NCBI GenBank assembly: GCA_963728875.1
Contig: CAVSLJ010000007.1
Coordinates: forward strand, 62,001-126,000
Reading direction: 5' to 3'
Length of the DNA: 64,000 nt
Origin: DASUPK01 sp963728875
GTDB taxonomy: Bacteria; Actinomycetota; Thermoleophilia; Solirubrobacterales; 70-9
Part shown: positions 47,450 to 58,077 of the stretch, one piece after another
Layout of the letters: each line of letters begins with the position of its first letter
Position numbering within the stretch: position 1 is the first letter of the stretch
Made by a program: the position numbers and the translations under genes
The notes under the pieces: model-generated
Databases searched by the model: none
Seen by the model: the letters and a program-made list of their open reading frames with translations, nothing else
What the model was told of the DNA's origin: nothing

Positions 47450-48961
47450 ATGAGATTCAACCCCTCACTGACCGCGCGCCTGCGAATCGGCTTTCTCGTG
47501 CTTTTCGCGCTGCTTCTGATCGTCTCGCTGCTGGGCGTGGGCAGGCTCTTTCAGATTCGGGTCAACTACGAGAACGACATCACCCGGTACTTCCAGCTCG
47601 AGCTGGAGAGCGAGCGCCTTCGCTCCGCCTTCATCCTCGAGCAGGCCGCCGCCCGTCCTGCGACCGCGCACCAGCATCCCAGCCAGGTCGAGCTCAACCA
47701 GGCGGCCGCCAGCTTCACCGACGCGGCGGCCCGCGCACGTGACCTGACCGAGGACGACACCGTGCTGGTCACGAAGCTCGATCAGCTGATCGCCAGCGAG
47801 GCAGCCTGGCGCAAGTCCGTCGCCGAGCCGCTGATCCACCAGCAAGTCCCGCCCGCCCCCACCGAGCGCCGGCTCACCTCGGCCGTGACCAACAGCGGTG
47901 AGGCGCTGGCGACGGAGACCCGCGATGCCCGCGACGTGGCCCGCGACGACGCCCGAACCGACACCCGCAATACGACCATCCTGGTGGCCGCGGGACTCGG
48001 TGGAGCGCTGCTGGCCGCCCTCATCCTTTTCTCGGGCCTGATCAACTCGATGCGCGCTCCGCTCGGCCGTCTCGTCGAGGGCGCCCGGCGCCTCGCGGGA
48101 GGCGACCTCCGTACACGGGTGGAGGTGGGCGGCCCGGTCGAGATCGCGACCCTCGGACGCGCGTTCAACGAGATGGCCAACTCCCTGGAACGAGACGCGC
48201 GCGAGCGCGATCGGGTCGAGCAGATGAAGGACGACTTCGTGCTCACCGTGTCCCACGAGCTGCGGACGCCCGTAACCGTCGTGAAGGGCTTCGCGGAGAT
48301 GCTGACCGCGCAGCGCAAGGGGCTCAACCCCCGCCAGTTCGAGGCCGCGGAGGTGATCGCCGAGAGCGCCGGACAGCTTCAGAAGATGATCAACGACCTG
48401 CTCGACCTGGCCCGCAGTGACGCGGGCAAGCTGCGGATCGAGCCAGAGCCGACCCCCGTGCGACCCCTGGCTCAGCGCATCGGCCGACAGATGCGACCCA
48501 ACTTCGAGGGAAAGGACCAGAGCTTCACCGTGAGCGTCGAGAAGGACCTCCCCGAGATCGATGCCGACGCAGGAAGGATCGGTCAGGTGCTGGCAAACCT
48601 GCTGACCAACGCGAACAAGTACGCGCCGGAGGGCGCGCAGGTCAAGCTCTCGGCCACCAAGGTCGGTGAGGAGGTCGAGTTCGCGGTCTCCGACAACGGT
48701 CCGGGACTCGACGAGGAGCAACTCGACCACGTCTTCGACCGTTTCTGGCGGGCGGACAGCAGCGAGTCCCAGTCCGTGGGGGGAACGGGCCTCGGCCTCG
48801 CGATCGCGAAATCGCTGGTGGAATTGCACGGCGGCGCGATCTCCGCGAACTCGTCCCCGGGCGAGGGCGCTACCTTTCGTTTCGTGCTGCCGATCGCCAA
48901 GGATGGACGGCCGAAGCGGAAGGAACCCGCGCGCAGGACGAAGGCGGGGACTGCCGGATGA
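47450..48961 (+). CDS. Sensor histidine kinase
   Basis: A 503-residue membrane kinase. TM1 is at about 12-32 and TM2 at about 180-202, with an extracytoplasmic helical sensor of about 150 residues between. A HAMP domain follows (about 203-255), then the dimerisation/phospho-acceptor box VSHELRTPVTVVKGF and the ATPase domain with NLLTNANKYAPEG (N box), VSDNGPGLD (G1) and GGTGLGLAIAKSLVE (G2). ATG 47450 is used. Its stop overlaps the ATG of a receiver protein (ATGA), its likely partner. Confidence 0.92.
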   Translation: MRFNPSLTARLRIGFLVLFALLLIVSLLGVGRLFQIRVNYENDITRYFQLELESERLRSAFILEQAAARPATAHQHPSQVELNQAAASFTDAAARARDLTEDDTVLVTKLDQLIASEAAWRKSVAEPLIHQQVPPAPTERRLTSAVTNSGEALATETRDARDVARDDARTDTRNTTILVAAGLGGALLAALILFSGLINSMRAPLGRLVEGARRLAGGDLRTRVEVGGPVEIATLGRAFNEMANSLERDARERDRVEQMKDDFVLTVSHELRTPVTVVKGFAEMLTAQRKGLNPRQFEAAEVIAESAGQLQKMINDLLDLARSDAGKLRIEPEPTPVRPLAQRIGRQMRPNFEGKDQSFTVSVEKDLPEIDADAGRIGQVLANLLTNANKYAPEGAQVKLSATKVGEEVEFAVSDNGPGLDEEQLDHVFDRFWRADSSESQSVGGTGLGLAIAKSLVELHGGAISANSSPGEGATFRFVLPIAKDGRPKRKEPARRTKAGTAG

Positions 48962-49326
48962 CGAGGCTGCTGGTTGCGGACGACTCCGAGACCGTGCTCC
49001 TGATGCTGCAGCGACGGCTGGAGATGGAGGGCTACGACGTCGTCACGGCGACCGACGGCGTCGAGGCGCTCGATCGCCTGCATGAAGCGGGCGCGACGAA
49101 GCCGGACGTGATCCTGCTCGACGCGATGATGCCCAACATGTCGGGGACCGAGGTCCTCGAGGAGCTCCGCGGCGAGGGATCCACCATCCCGGTCCTGATG
49201 ATCTCCGCCCATCTCGACGCGAACGAGCCCGATCGGATGCGGTCCCTCGGGGCCACCGACTGCATCCCGAAGCCCTTCGAGTGGGAGGACCTGATCGGGA
49301 AGATCGAGGAGCTCGTTAATCCCTAG
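48958..49326 (+). CDS. Single-domain response regulator (receiver)
   Basis: A 122-residue stand-alone receiver with no output domain. It has the acidic residues in LVADDSE, the phospho-acceptor Asp in VILLDAMMPNMSG, a Ser in LMISAHLD and the Lys in IPKPFEW. It probably receives the phosphoryl group from the adjacent kinase and signals through protein contacts. Its stop shares CTAG with the stop of the helicase gene. Confidence 0.9.
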   Translation: MTRLLVADDSETVLLMLQRRLEMEGYDVVTATDGVEALDRLHEAGATKPDVILLDAMMPNMSGTEVLEELRGEGSTIPVLMISAHLDANEPDRMRSLGATDCIPKPFEWEDLIGKIEELVNP

Positions 49327-50753
49327 GAGCGGGCGATCTCCATTCGGATCTGCTTGCCCTTCAGCTTCGTCCCATCGAGGTACTCAACCGCCCGCTCGGC
49401 CTGATCGGCCGCCACCTCGATGAATGAGAACCGGTCGAGGACTCGGATCGAGTGGATCGCGTCCTTCGGGAGCACCGCGCCCTCGGTCAGCGCCCAGTTC
49501 AGGTCCTCCTCGGTCAGGCCGCCCCGCTTGCCGCGGTTGACGAACAGCTTCACCGTCCCGTTCGTGGGCACGGGGGGCGGGCCCTCGCGATGCCGGGGCC
49601 GCGGTGCGTGTTCCAGCCGCTCCTCGGGGGGCTCCCACTCACCGATCGGCGCCTTCACCACGCGCTCGATCTCCTTCAACTCCCCCGCCTGCTTGGCCGT
49701 GGCGAACGTGATCGCCCGGCCTGTCCGCCCCACCCGGCCCGTCCGCCCGATGCGGTGGACGTAGATCTCCGGATTGTTCGGAAGGTCGTAGTTGATGACG
49801 TGGGTGACATGCTCGATGTCGAGGCCCCTGGCCGCGATGTCCGTGGCCACCAGGAGAGGCGTCTTGTGCTCCTTGAACGAGATCATCACCCCGTCGCGCT
49901 GACCCTGGCTGAGATCGCCGTGGAGCGCCTTGACGCGCAGCCCCTTGTCGGCGAGCTCCCTGTCCAGCCTGGCCGCGCCGATCTTGGTGCGGACGAAGAT
50001 GATCGCCTGCTCGGGCTCCTCCGCCTTCAGCACCTCGGCGAGGCGAGCGAGCTTCTGTCGCGGCTCGACCATCACGTAGGCCTGCTCGACGGAGTCGACG
50101 GTGAGCTTCTTCGGCGTCACGCGGATCGTCACCGGGTCGTACATGTAGGTCTCGGCGAGCCGCGCGACCGGCGCCGGCATGGTCGCCGAGAAGAGCAGCG
50201 TCTGGCGCCCGTTCGGGCACATCCGGAGGATCTTCTCGACGTCCTCGATGAACCCCAGGTCGAGCATCTCGTCAGCCTCGTCGAGGACGACGTACCGGGC
50301 CGCGGTCAGCACGAGCGACTTGCGCGAGATCAGATCCATCATCCGGCCGACCGTGGCGACGACCACCTGGGCGCCGTGGCGCAGCCTCGACTGCTGCTCG
50401 CGGATCGGGGCGCCGCCGAAGACGGCTACCACGTTCACTCCCTCGAGGTGCTCGGCGTAGGCGCGCAGGGCCTGGGTCACCTGGATGCAGAGCTCGCGGG
50501 TCGGCGTGAGGACGATCGCCTGGGTCTCCTCGTTCTCCGGGTCGATGTACTCGAGCATCGGCAGGCCGAAGGCGGCGGTCTTGCCGCTCCCAGTCTGGGC
50601 CTGGCCGATCACGTCGTGCCCGTTGAGCAGCTCGGGGATCGCCTGGGCCTGGATGGGCGTCGGCTCCGCGTAGCCCAGCTCCTCGAGGGTCTGCAGCAGT
50701 CCCTCGGACAGGCCGAGCTCCTTGAAGGAGGTTGCCGTCTTTGTCTCAGCCAT
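49323..50753 (-). CDS. DEAD-box RNA helicase with DbpA-type RNA-binding domain
   Basis: A 476-residue ATP-dependent RNA helicase. Motifs are GSGKTAAFGLPML (I), PTRELCIQV (Ia), VLDEADEMLDLG (II), FSATMP (III), ATDIAARGLDIEHV (V) and HRIGRTGRVGRTG (VI), after the Q motif PTPIQAQAIP. The C-terminus (about 400-475, TVKLFVNRGKRGGLTEEDLN) is a DbpA-like RNA-binding domain, which points to a role in ribosome assembly or mRNA turnover, like CshA/DeaD. It begins directly at the quinone oxidoreductase stop (TAG then ATG). Confidence 0.93.
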   Translation of the reverse strand: MAETKTATSFKELGLSEGLLQTLEELGYAEPTPIQAQAIPELLNGHDVIGQAQTGSGKTAAFGLPMLEYIDPENEETQAIVLTPTRELCIQVTQALRAYAEHLEGVNVVAVFGGAPIREQQSRLRHGAQVVVATVGRMMDLISRKSLVLTAARYVVLDEADEMLDLGFIEDVEKILRMCPNGRQTLLFSATMPAPVARLAETYMYDPVTIRVTPKKLTVDSVEQAYVMVEPRQKLARLAEVLKAEEPEQAIIFVRTKIGAARLDRELADKGLRVKALHGDLSQGQRDGVMISFKEHKTPLLVATDIAARGLDIEHVTHVINYDLPNNPEIYVHRIGRTGRVGRTGRAITFATAKQAGELKEIERVVKAPIGEWEPPEERLEHAPRPRHREGPPPVPTNGTVKLFVNRGKRGGLTEEDLNWALTEGAVLPKDAIHSIRVLDRFSFIEVAADQAERAVEYLDGTKLKGKQIRMEIARS

Positions 50754-51701
50754 CTACTTCGAGGGATCGAGCAGCAGCTTGCCGACCGTTCCCCGCTCCT
50801 GCATGGCTTCGTGGGCCCGGGTGGCCTCGCTCAGCGGATAGGTGGCTCCGATCGTCACCTCGAGCTCGCCCGCCGCGACTTCGCCGAGCAGGTCCGCGAT
50901 CATCGAGGCGATCAGGTCCTGCCGCCGGGCGACCAGAGCCACCAGCCAGAAGCCCATCACCGACTTCGAGGTCTGCAGCAGATAGTTGGTCTGAAGCTCG
51001 TTGGGGTGTCGGGCGGCGTTTCCGAAGCAGACGATCCGGCCGAGCATGTTCAGAGCGTGGAGCTCGGCCTCGAAGCCGGTGCCGCTCATGTGGAGGACGA
51101 CGTCGACCTTCTCGCCGCCGTTGGCCTCGAGGATCGCCTCCTTCAGGTCCTCGGCGCGTGAATCCGCCGTGGCGTCGGCGCCCAGGCGCTCCGCGAGAGC
51201 GCGCTTCTCGTCGCTCGACGCGAGCCCGATCACCTTCGCGCCCGCCCGCTTGGCGAGCTGCACAGCCAGGCCCCCGGTGCCGCCGGCGGCCGCCTCGACG
51301 ACCACGGTCTCGCCCTCCTCCACGTGGGCGCAGTAGTGGAGCAGGGCGTGCGCCGTCATCCCCTGGAGCAACAGGCCCGCCGCCTGTTCGTCGGAAACCT
51401 CGTCGGGCAGCGGAACGAGGAACGCCTCGGGAACCGCCGCCTTCTGCGCGTACCCGCCGTTGCTCATCAGCGCCGCCACCCGTCGGCCGTCCGCGGTGGT
51501 GCCGGCGATCTCGGCTCCTGGGATCAGCGGCAGCTCCTGCTCCGCCAGGTAGTCGTTCCGGATAGCGTGTGTGTCCGCCCAGTTCATCCCGGACCGCGCG
51601 ACGTCCACGACGACCATGCCGTCGGACGGCTCGGGGTCGGGAACCTCCACCAGCTTCAGCTGCTCTGGCCCGCCGAACTCCTCTATCTGAATAGCCTTCA
51701 C
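50754..51701 (-). CDS. Zinc-independent quinone oxidoreductase-like (MDR family) protein
   Basis: A 315-residue medium-chain reductase of the quinone oxidoreductase type. The N-terminal GroES-like fold (MKAIQIEEFGGPEQLKLVEV) lacks the zinc-binding Cys/His set, and the NADPH fold has VVVEAAAGGTGGLAVQLAKRAGAKVIG (in parts AAAGGTGGLAVQLAK). It probably reduces quinones or enones with NADPH. Divergent from the PfkB gene with only 12 bp between starts, and upstream of the helicase with no gap. Confidence 0.87.
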   Translation of the reverse strand: MKAIQIEEFGGPEQLKLVEVPDPEPSDGMVVVDVARSGMNWADTHAIRNDYLAEQELPLIPGAEIAGTTADGRRVAALMSNGGYAQKAAVPEAFLVPLPDEVSDEQAAGLLLQGMTAHALLHYCAHVEEGETVVVEAAAGGTGGLAVQLAKRAGAKVIGLASSDEKRALAERLGADATADSRAEDLKEAILEANGGEKVDVVLHMSGTGFEAELHALNMLGRIVCFGNAARHPNELQTNYLLQTSKSVMGFWLVALVARRQDLIASMIADLLGEVAAGELEVTIGATYPLSEATRAHEAMQERGTVGKLLLDPSK

Positions 51702-51713
51702 TGCCCCAAGGAT

Positions 51714-52652
51714 ATGTCGCTAACCGTCGTAGGGTCGATTGCCTTTGATTCCGTGCGCACGCCATTCGGCGAACGCGAGCGGATGCTGGGCGGCTCAGCC
51801 GTCCATTTCTCGCTGGCCGCGAGCTTCTTCACCGAGGTCCGCGTGGTCGGTCCGGTCGGCGACGACTTCGGCCCGGACCAGCTCAGCGTGCTCGAGGGCC
51901 GCGGTGTGATCACCGACGACATCGAGAGGGTCCCGGGCGGCGAGACCTTCTTCTGGCAGGGCCACTACGAGTACGACATGAACGTCGCGCACACCGACGA
52001 CACCCAGCTCAACGTGTTCGCGGACTTCGACCCGAAGCTCTCCGAGGGATCCCGGAGCGCCGAGCTGCTCTTCCTCGGCAACATTCAGCCGGAGCTCCAG
52101 CTGCAGATCCGGCGCTCCTGCGAGGGAGCCGAGTTCGTCGGTCTGGACTCGATGAACTTCTGGCTCGACTCCGCGCGTGATGCGCTGAAGGCGGCGATCG
52201 CCGAGGTCGACTGCCTGCTGCTCAACGATGCGGAGATCCGCGAGCTGACGGGCGAGCCGAATCTGGCGCGAGCCGCACGCAGGGCGATGGATCTGGGGGC
52301 GGGTGTGATCGTCGCGAAGCGGGGCGAGTACGGCGCGGCGCTCTTCTCCGGCGACGAGTTCTTCGCCATCCCGGGCTTCATGCTCGAGGACGTCCGCGAC
52401 CCCACCGGCGCCGGCGACACCTTCGCCGGGGGCTTTCTGGGCTACCTCGACAGCCGCCGAGCCGCAGGCGACTCGGTGCTCGATCACAGCGTCCTGCGCC
52501 AGGGGATGGCCTACGGCTCGGTGCTGGCCTCGTTCAACGTCGAGGGCTTCGGCACGGAGCGGATCCAGTCGCTGGCGCGCGAGGAGATCGACGAGCGCCT
52601 GCGCGAGTTCCGCCGGATCACCCACTTCGACGCGGAGCCGGCCCGTACCTAG
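51714..52652 (+). CDS. PfkB-family carbohydrate kinase
   Basis: A 312-residue ribokinase-fold kinase. The start LTVVGSIAFDSVRTP and MLGGSAVHFSLAASFFTEVRVVGPVGDDFG (in parts LGGSAVHFSLAASFF) match the N-terminal signature. The catalytic-base motif DPTGAGDTFAGGFLGYL matches the second signature. Acceptor unknown; nucleoside or sugar kinases are possible. The start ATG 51714 has AAGGAT just upstream. Stop shared with the antiporter gene (CTAG). Confidence 0.88.
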   Translation: MSLTVVGSIAFDSVRTPFGERERMLGGSAVHFSLAASFFTEVRVVGPVGDDFGPDQLSVLEGRGVITDDIERVPGGETFFWQGHYEYDMNVAHTDDTQLNVFADFDPKLSEGSRSAELLFLGNIQPELQLQIRRSCEGAEFVGLDSMNFWLDSARDALKAAIAEVDCLLLNDAEIRELTGEPNLARAARRAMDLGAGVIVAKRGEYGAALFSGDEFFAIPGFMLEDVRDPTGAGDTFAGGFLGYLDSRRAAGDSVLDHSVLRQGMAYGSVLASFNVEGFGTERIQSLAREEIDERLREFRRITHFDAEPART

Positions 52653-54235
52653 GTACCCAGCCGCGCCTCCTCCAGATCCAGATCGCGCTGCATCCGGCGG
52701 AACAGCTCCTGCTTGATGCGGCCGTCGTTGCGCATCTCGAGCAGGATGACGCGCTCGGTGTCGATCAGATCTCCGCGGAGGCGGCGGAGCCCGGTCAACG
52801 GATCCTCGATGGGCAGCTCGGCGCCCTCGCCCTGGAGCGCGGCCACGCAGCGCGCGAAGCGCGCCCGATAGAGCTCGCGAAGCCGCGCCACCGCGTTCTC
52901 CGGTACCGGCGCACCGCTCGACTCCAGCTCGTCAAGCCTGTCCAGGGCGGCCTGCGCGATGGCCAGCCGAGCGACAGCCTCGTCGGGTGCCCACGGCTCC
53001 GTGGCGCTCAGGCCGAGCCGGCGCACGAGCGTCGGGAGCGTCAGTCCCTGTCCGACGAGGGTCACGAAGATCACGGCGACGGTGAGGTAGACGATCAGGT
53101 CGCGGGAATCGAACGGGGCGCCCGAGTCCAGCGTGAACGGCAGGGCGAGCGCCGCGGCCAGTGAGATCGCTCCCCGCATCCCGCTCCAGCCGATCACGAG
53201 CCGTTCGCGCCAGTCCTCCCCTCCCCCGGTGTCCCCCAGCCTCGGCACGATGCGGCCGATCGCCGCGGGCAGGAACTGCCAGGCGATCCGCACCAGCACG
53301 ACCACCGCCGAGATCATCAGCCCGTAGCCGATGATCTCGCCGGGGCTGAATTGATCCCCGACGGCGCGGAGGATCTCCGGGAACTGCTCGCCCACCAGGA
53401 TGAAGAGGATCGCGTTCAGGGTGAAGACGAGTACCCGCCAGAAGGACTGGGCGTTGAGCCGGATGTCGGCAGTGAAGATCTCGTGGGAGCGCCAGCCGGA
53501 GTAGAGCCCGCTGCTGACCGCAGCGAGCACTCCGGAGGCACCCACTCCGTCGGCGACCGCGAACGCCGCGTAAGCGGTGAACACCGTGACCAGAATCGAT
53601 AGCGGAGCGTCGTCGAGCCTGCGGAGAGCCACGGTTCCGATCCACGAGATCGCGACTCCGATGGCGACGCCCCCGATCACACCAACGACGAGGTCGTCGA
53701 CCGCCTCGCCCGCGGTCAGCGTGCCGGTGACCACGGCGGCCACGGCCACCTTGTAGGAGACCAGGGCGACGGCGTCGTTGACCATGCTCTCGCCCTCGAC
53801 GAGGGTCGCCACCCGGTCGGTGACACCCACCCGTTGAAACGTGGTGATCGCCGAAACCGGGTCCGTCGGCGAGACGATCGCTCCGAGCACGAACGCCTCG
53901 GCCCAGTTGATGCTCGGAATCACCTCCTGGGCGACGAAGGCGACGGCGACCATCGTCACCAGCGTCAACCCGATCACCAGCCACGTCAACGGGACCAGCT
54001 CGGCCACCAGCTCCCTCGGCGAAGCCCAGTAGCCCGCCGACTGCAGCAGCGGCGGGAGGAAGACGAGGAAGACGATGTCCGGCTCCAGCCGGATCGTCGT
54101 CCCCCCCGGCAGGAAGCCGATCGCCAGCCCACCCAGGACGAGGACGATCGGATACGGGATCGAAATCGCGTCGGCGAGGCGAACCAGCACGATCGCCACG
54201 GCAACCAGCGCAATCAGCAGCTCGATGTCGTTCAC
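52649..54235 (-). CDS. CPA1-type Na+/H+ antiporter
   Basis: A 528-residue protein with about 12 membrane helices followed by a soluble helical tail (about 400-528). The transport core has GAIVSPTDPVSAI, and the paired acidic motif is VEGESMVNDAVALVSYKVA (the Asn-Asp pair of electroneutral CPA1 antiporters). GWSGMRGAISLAAALALP is the other family mark. It exchanges Na+ (or K+) for H+ across the membrane. The tail has many Arg and Glu and may bind regulators. It is divergent from the DsbA-like gene. Confidence 0.9.
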   Translation of the reverse strand: MNDIELLIALVAVAIVLVRLADAISIPYPIVLVLGGLAIGFLPGGTTIRLEPDIVFLVFLPPLLQSAGYWASPRELVAELVPLTWLVIGLTLVTMVAVAFVAQEVIPSINWAEAFVLGAIVSPTDPVSAITTFQRVGVTDRVATLVEGESMVNDAVALVSYKVAVAAVVTGTLTAGEAVDDLVVGVIGGVAIGVAISWIGTVALRRLDDAPLSILVTVFTAYAAFAVADGVGASGVLAAVSSGLYSGWRSHEIFTADIRLNAQSFWRVLVFTLNAILFILVGEQFPEILRAVGDQFSPGEIIGYGLMISAVVVLVRIAWQFLPAAIGRIVPRLGDTGGGEDWRERLVIGWSGMRGAISLAAALALPFTLDSGAPFDSRDLIVYLTVAVIFVTLVGQGLTLPTLVRRLGLSATEPWAPDEAVARLAIAQAALDRLDELESSGAPVPENAVARLRELYRARFARCVAALQGEGAELPIEDPLTGLRRLRGDLIDTERVILLEMRNDGRIKQELFRRMQRDLDLEEARLGT

Positions 54236-54259
54236 GCCGCGAGTCTAAGCTCGCCCACC

Positions 54260-54784
54260 ATGAGCCAGCTGACACCACCCATCTCGGCGGAGGATCACGT
54301 TGACGGCCCGGATCGGGCCGAGCTCGAGCTGGTCATGTTCGGCGACTTCCAATGCCCCTACTGCACAGCCGCCTTCCCGATCGTCAGTCGGGTCCGCGAC
54401 CAGCTCGTCGGCCGCCTGATCTTCGCCTTCCGCCACTTCCCGCTCCGAGAGATTCATCCAGATGCCGAGCGGGCCGCTCAGGCCGCCGAGGCCGCGGCCG
54501 CCCAGGGCGCCTTTTGGCAGATGCACGACCGCATGTACGAGTCCCGCGGCGCGCTCGGCCGCGAAGACCTGATCAGCCAGGCGACCGAGATCGGCCTCGA
54601 CGTCGAGAGGTTCACGAGCGAGCTCGACTCCGAGGTCCACGCCCCGAGGGTGCAGCGAGACGTCGACAGCGGGCTCGCCAGCGGCGTCACGGGGACACCC
54701 AGCTTCTTCGTCGGCGGGCGGCTGCACGGCGGCTCCTTCGACGCGGCCTCCCTGACCGCCGCGCTCGAGGCCACCGCTCAGTAG
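54260..54784 (+). CDS. DsbA-family thioredoxin-like protein
   Basis: A 174-residue DsbA-fold protein. The active site is FGDFQCPYCTAAFP (CPYC) and the cis-proline loop is GVTGTPSFFVGG. No signal peptide or membrane segment is visible, so it is probably cytoplasmic. In actinobacteria similar domains are found fused to NhaA antiporters; here it is encoded next to a CPA1 antiporter and divergent from it, with 24 bp between starts. It probably does thiol-disulfide chemistry or glutathione- or mycothiol-like reactions. Its last 7 bp overlap the UbiA-like gene. Confidence 0.87.
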   Translation: MSQLTPPISAEDHVDGPDRAELELVMFGDFQCPYCTAAFPIVSRVRDQLVGRLIFAFRHFPLREIHPDAERAAQAAEAAAAQGAFWQMHDRMYESRGALGREDLISQATEIGLDVERFTSELDSEVHAPRVQRDVDSGLASGVTGTPSFFVGGRLHGGSFDAASLTAALEATAQ

Positions 54785-55518
54785 CGGATCACCACCAGCC
54801 CGATCGACAGCACCACGACCGCCCACACGAGGCCGCGGAGCGACGCGTCGAGCGGGCCCGAGAGCTCGGCGACGGTCAGGGGGATCACGGTCCCGTCGTC
54901 GAGTCGCTGCTCGCCGCTGACCGAGACCGTCCTGCGCCGCAGCCGCCGCACCGGGGTCGAGAGCGTTCGCTGCACGCTGACCAAGCCGAAGCAGCCGGCG
55001 GCCACCAGGGCGCCGGCCACGTCGACCTTGAGCGAGCCGAACGACAGCGTGTTGACCCACCACGAGGTCAGAGCCGGGAAGGCCGCCCAGGCGAAGGCCA
55101 GCCAGAAGTCGGTGTGGAAGCGCCCGCCGAACAGCTCGAGGTTGTAGGCGAGGACGAAGAACCCTCCGGCCAGCACGAACGGAATCAGGGTCGGCGAGAC
55201 GATGATGCAGCCCGCGACGCCGATTCCGATCGCCCCCGCCAGCGAGACGGCTGCCAGCCCGATCAGCGCCCGGTCCGAGAGCTCGGTCTTGAGCGGGCGC
55301 CCGTTGAGCTCATCGAGCGTGTGGGCGCTGATCCCCAGAGCGAGGAAGAAGGCAGCCAGCGTGGCGATGAAGCGGTCGCCGTGGATCTGAGCCGCCGCTG
55401 CCGCCCCGAAGCAGACGTTCGCCAGGTTCCAGGCCGTGTAGGGCGGATGCAGGACGGTGACGAGGTCACGCCAGCCGCCCGGGCGGAGGGCGTAGTAGGC
55501 CGGCCGCTGCTCAGGCAC
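54778..55518 (-). CDS. UbiA-like membrane protein with degenerate aspartate motif
   Basis: A 246-residue membrane protein with about seven helices. The block ALGISAHTLDELNGRPLKTE lies where UbiA prenyltransferases carry NDxxDxxxD followed by RPL; here only part of the Asp motif remains (HTLDELNGRPL). FVLAYNLELFGGRFHTDFW corresponds to the second motif region. The family assignment is inferred. It overlaps the MenG-type methyltransferase gene by 8 bp, so a role near menaquinone or another prenylated product is plausible. Diphosphate-dependent prenyl transfer may be lost. Confidence 0.6.
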   Translation of the reverse strand: MPEQRPAYYALRPGGWRDLVTVLHPPYTAWNLANVCFGAAAAAQIHGDRFIATLAAFFLALGISAHTLDELNGRPLKTELSDRALIGLAAVSLAGAIGIGVAGCIIVSPTLIPFVLAGGFFVLAYNLELFGGRFHTDFWLAFAWAAFPALTSWWVNTLSFGSLKVDVAGALVAAGCFGLVSVQRTLSTPVRRLRRRTVSVSGEQRLDDGTVIPLTVAELSGPLDASLRGLVWAVVVLSIGLVVIRY

Positions 55519-56239
55519 GCGTGCCCCAGATCACGACCCCGCCTCCGAAGCTCATCACGCGCGCATCGGGCCGCTCGATTCCGGCCTCGCGCCACAGCTC
55601 CAGCTGCCTGTCGAGCGGCAGACGCCGGTAGAGCTCGGTGATGCTCGGCCCGAGAAAACGCCCGACCTCCTGCCAGTCGCGCGAGATCAGGCGGCCGAGG
55701 ACCGGCATGCAGACCCGCGTGTAGGCGCGCCAGAGAACGCGGGCGATGGGGTTCGGAGGGAGCATGAACTCGAGCGAGGCGACGCGGCCGCCTGGCTTCA
55801 CTACGCGAGCGAGTTCGCGCAGGGTTGCCCCTGGCTCCTCGACGTAGCGGAGCAGGTAGGTGAAGGTGAGGTGGTCGAATTCGCCGTCTTCGAACGGGAG
55901 AGATTCGGCCTCGCCCCGGACCAGCTCCATGCGGTCTGCCAGCCTCGGATCGGCGTCCAGCTTCGCCCGCGCCCCGGCGAGCATCTCCGGGCTCTGGTCG
56001 AGGCCGACCACGGAGCACCCGTACCGCCGGACGAGAGCCTCGGCGACCATCCCCGTCCCCGTCGCCACGTCCAGCACCCTGTCGCCTGGGCGTGCCTGGA
56101 TCCTGCGCACCATGGCTCGCCGCCAGCGAGGATCCTGCCCGAAGCTGAGCAGGGCCCCGGCGAGGTCGTAGCGACGAGGCAGACCCGCGAAGAGGCCCAG
56201 CGTCTCCTCCTTGCTCGGCCGGTTTGCCGAAATCGCCAC
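55511..56239 (-). CDS. MenG/UbiE-type SAM methyltransferase
   Basis: A 242-residue class I methyltransferase. Motif I is VLDVATGTGMVAEAL, followed by VVGLDQSPEML and the UbiE-type ESLPFEDGEFDHLTFTYLLRYVEEPG (in parts ESLPFEDGEFDHLTFTYL). VVKPGGRVASLEFMLPPN is the other typical block, ahead of a typical C-terminal helix bundle. It is likely the C-methyltransferase finishing menaquinone, or a relative acting on another quinone or lipid. Divergent from citrate synthase; overlaps the UbiA-like gene downstream. Confidence 0.85.
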   Translation of the reverse strand: MAISANRPSKEETLGLFAGLPRRYDLAGALLSFGQDPRWRRAMVRRIQARPGDRVLDVATGTGMVAEALVRRYGCSVVGLDQSPEMLAGARAKLDADPRLADRMELVRGEAESLPFEDGEFDHLTFTYLLRYVEEPGATLRELARVVKPGGRVASLEFMLPPNPIARVLWRAYTRVCMPVLGRLISRDWQEVGRFLGPSITELYRRLPLDRQLELWREAGIERPDARVMSFGGGVVIWGTRA

Positions 56240-56314
56240 CGTGAGAAGATATGGGGGAAGCGGTTATGCGAGGGCGCGCCACCAGGCGCGACCCGTTTCA
56301 GTCAAGGAGGCCGG

Positions 56315-57721
<1,407 letters not shown>

Positions 57722-57736
57722 CCACTGAGCTGGAAG

Positions 57737-58066
57737 GTGACCGTTCGGCACGGGAGCAAGGTCGGGCGCGAGAGGTTTGCGACGCTGGAGGAAGCGATCG
57801 GCGAGGCTCGGCGGCGGGTTGAGGAGATTCAGCGTGACGGTGGGCTACCCACGATCAGCGCCTTCCGCAAGCACACCTCCGATCAACGCGTCGAGGCCCG
57901 AATCGAGATCTCCGGGCCCGGGTTGATTCGCTCACCGGAGGGGGGCATCGACGTGATGGGCGACGGACACGCGGTCGCGTACACCGGTGCAATCCGCAAA
58001 GAGCCGATCGAAGCTGACTCGCTCGACGAGGGCTTCGAACGTCTCGGCCAAGCGCTTCGCGGCTAA
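57737..58066 (+). CDS. Conserved small protein, unknown function
   Basis: A 109-residue protein with an N-terminal helix (RFATLEEAIGEARRRVEEI) and a beta-rich end (ARIEISGPGLIRSPEGGIDVMGDG; in parts ARIEISGPGLIRSPEGG). I recall similar proteins in related actinobacteria that begin (M)SWKVTVR. Here that reading starts at a CTG (57725), 12 bp before the GTG used, so the true start may be the CTG. It follows citrate synthase closely and probably shares its transcript. Confidence 0.65.
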   Translation: MTVRHGSKVGRERFATLEEAIGEARRRVEEIQRDGGLPTISAFRKHTSDQRVEARIEISGPGLIRSPEGGIDVMGDGHAVAYTGAIRKEPIEADSLDEGFERLGQALRG

Positions 58067-58077
58067 CCTCCGCGCCG

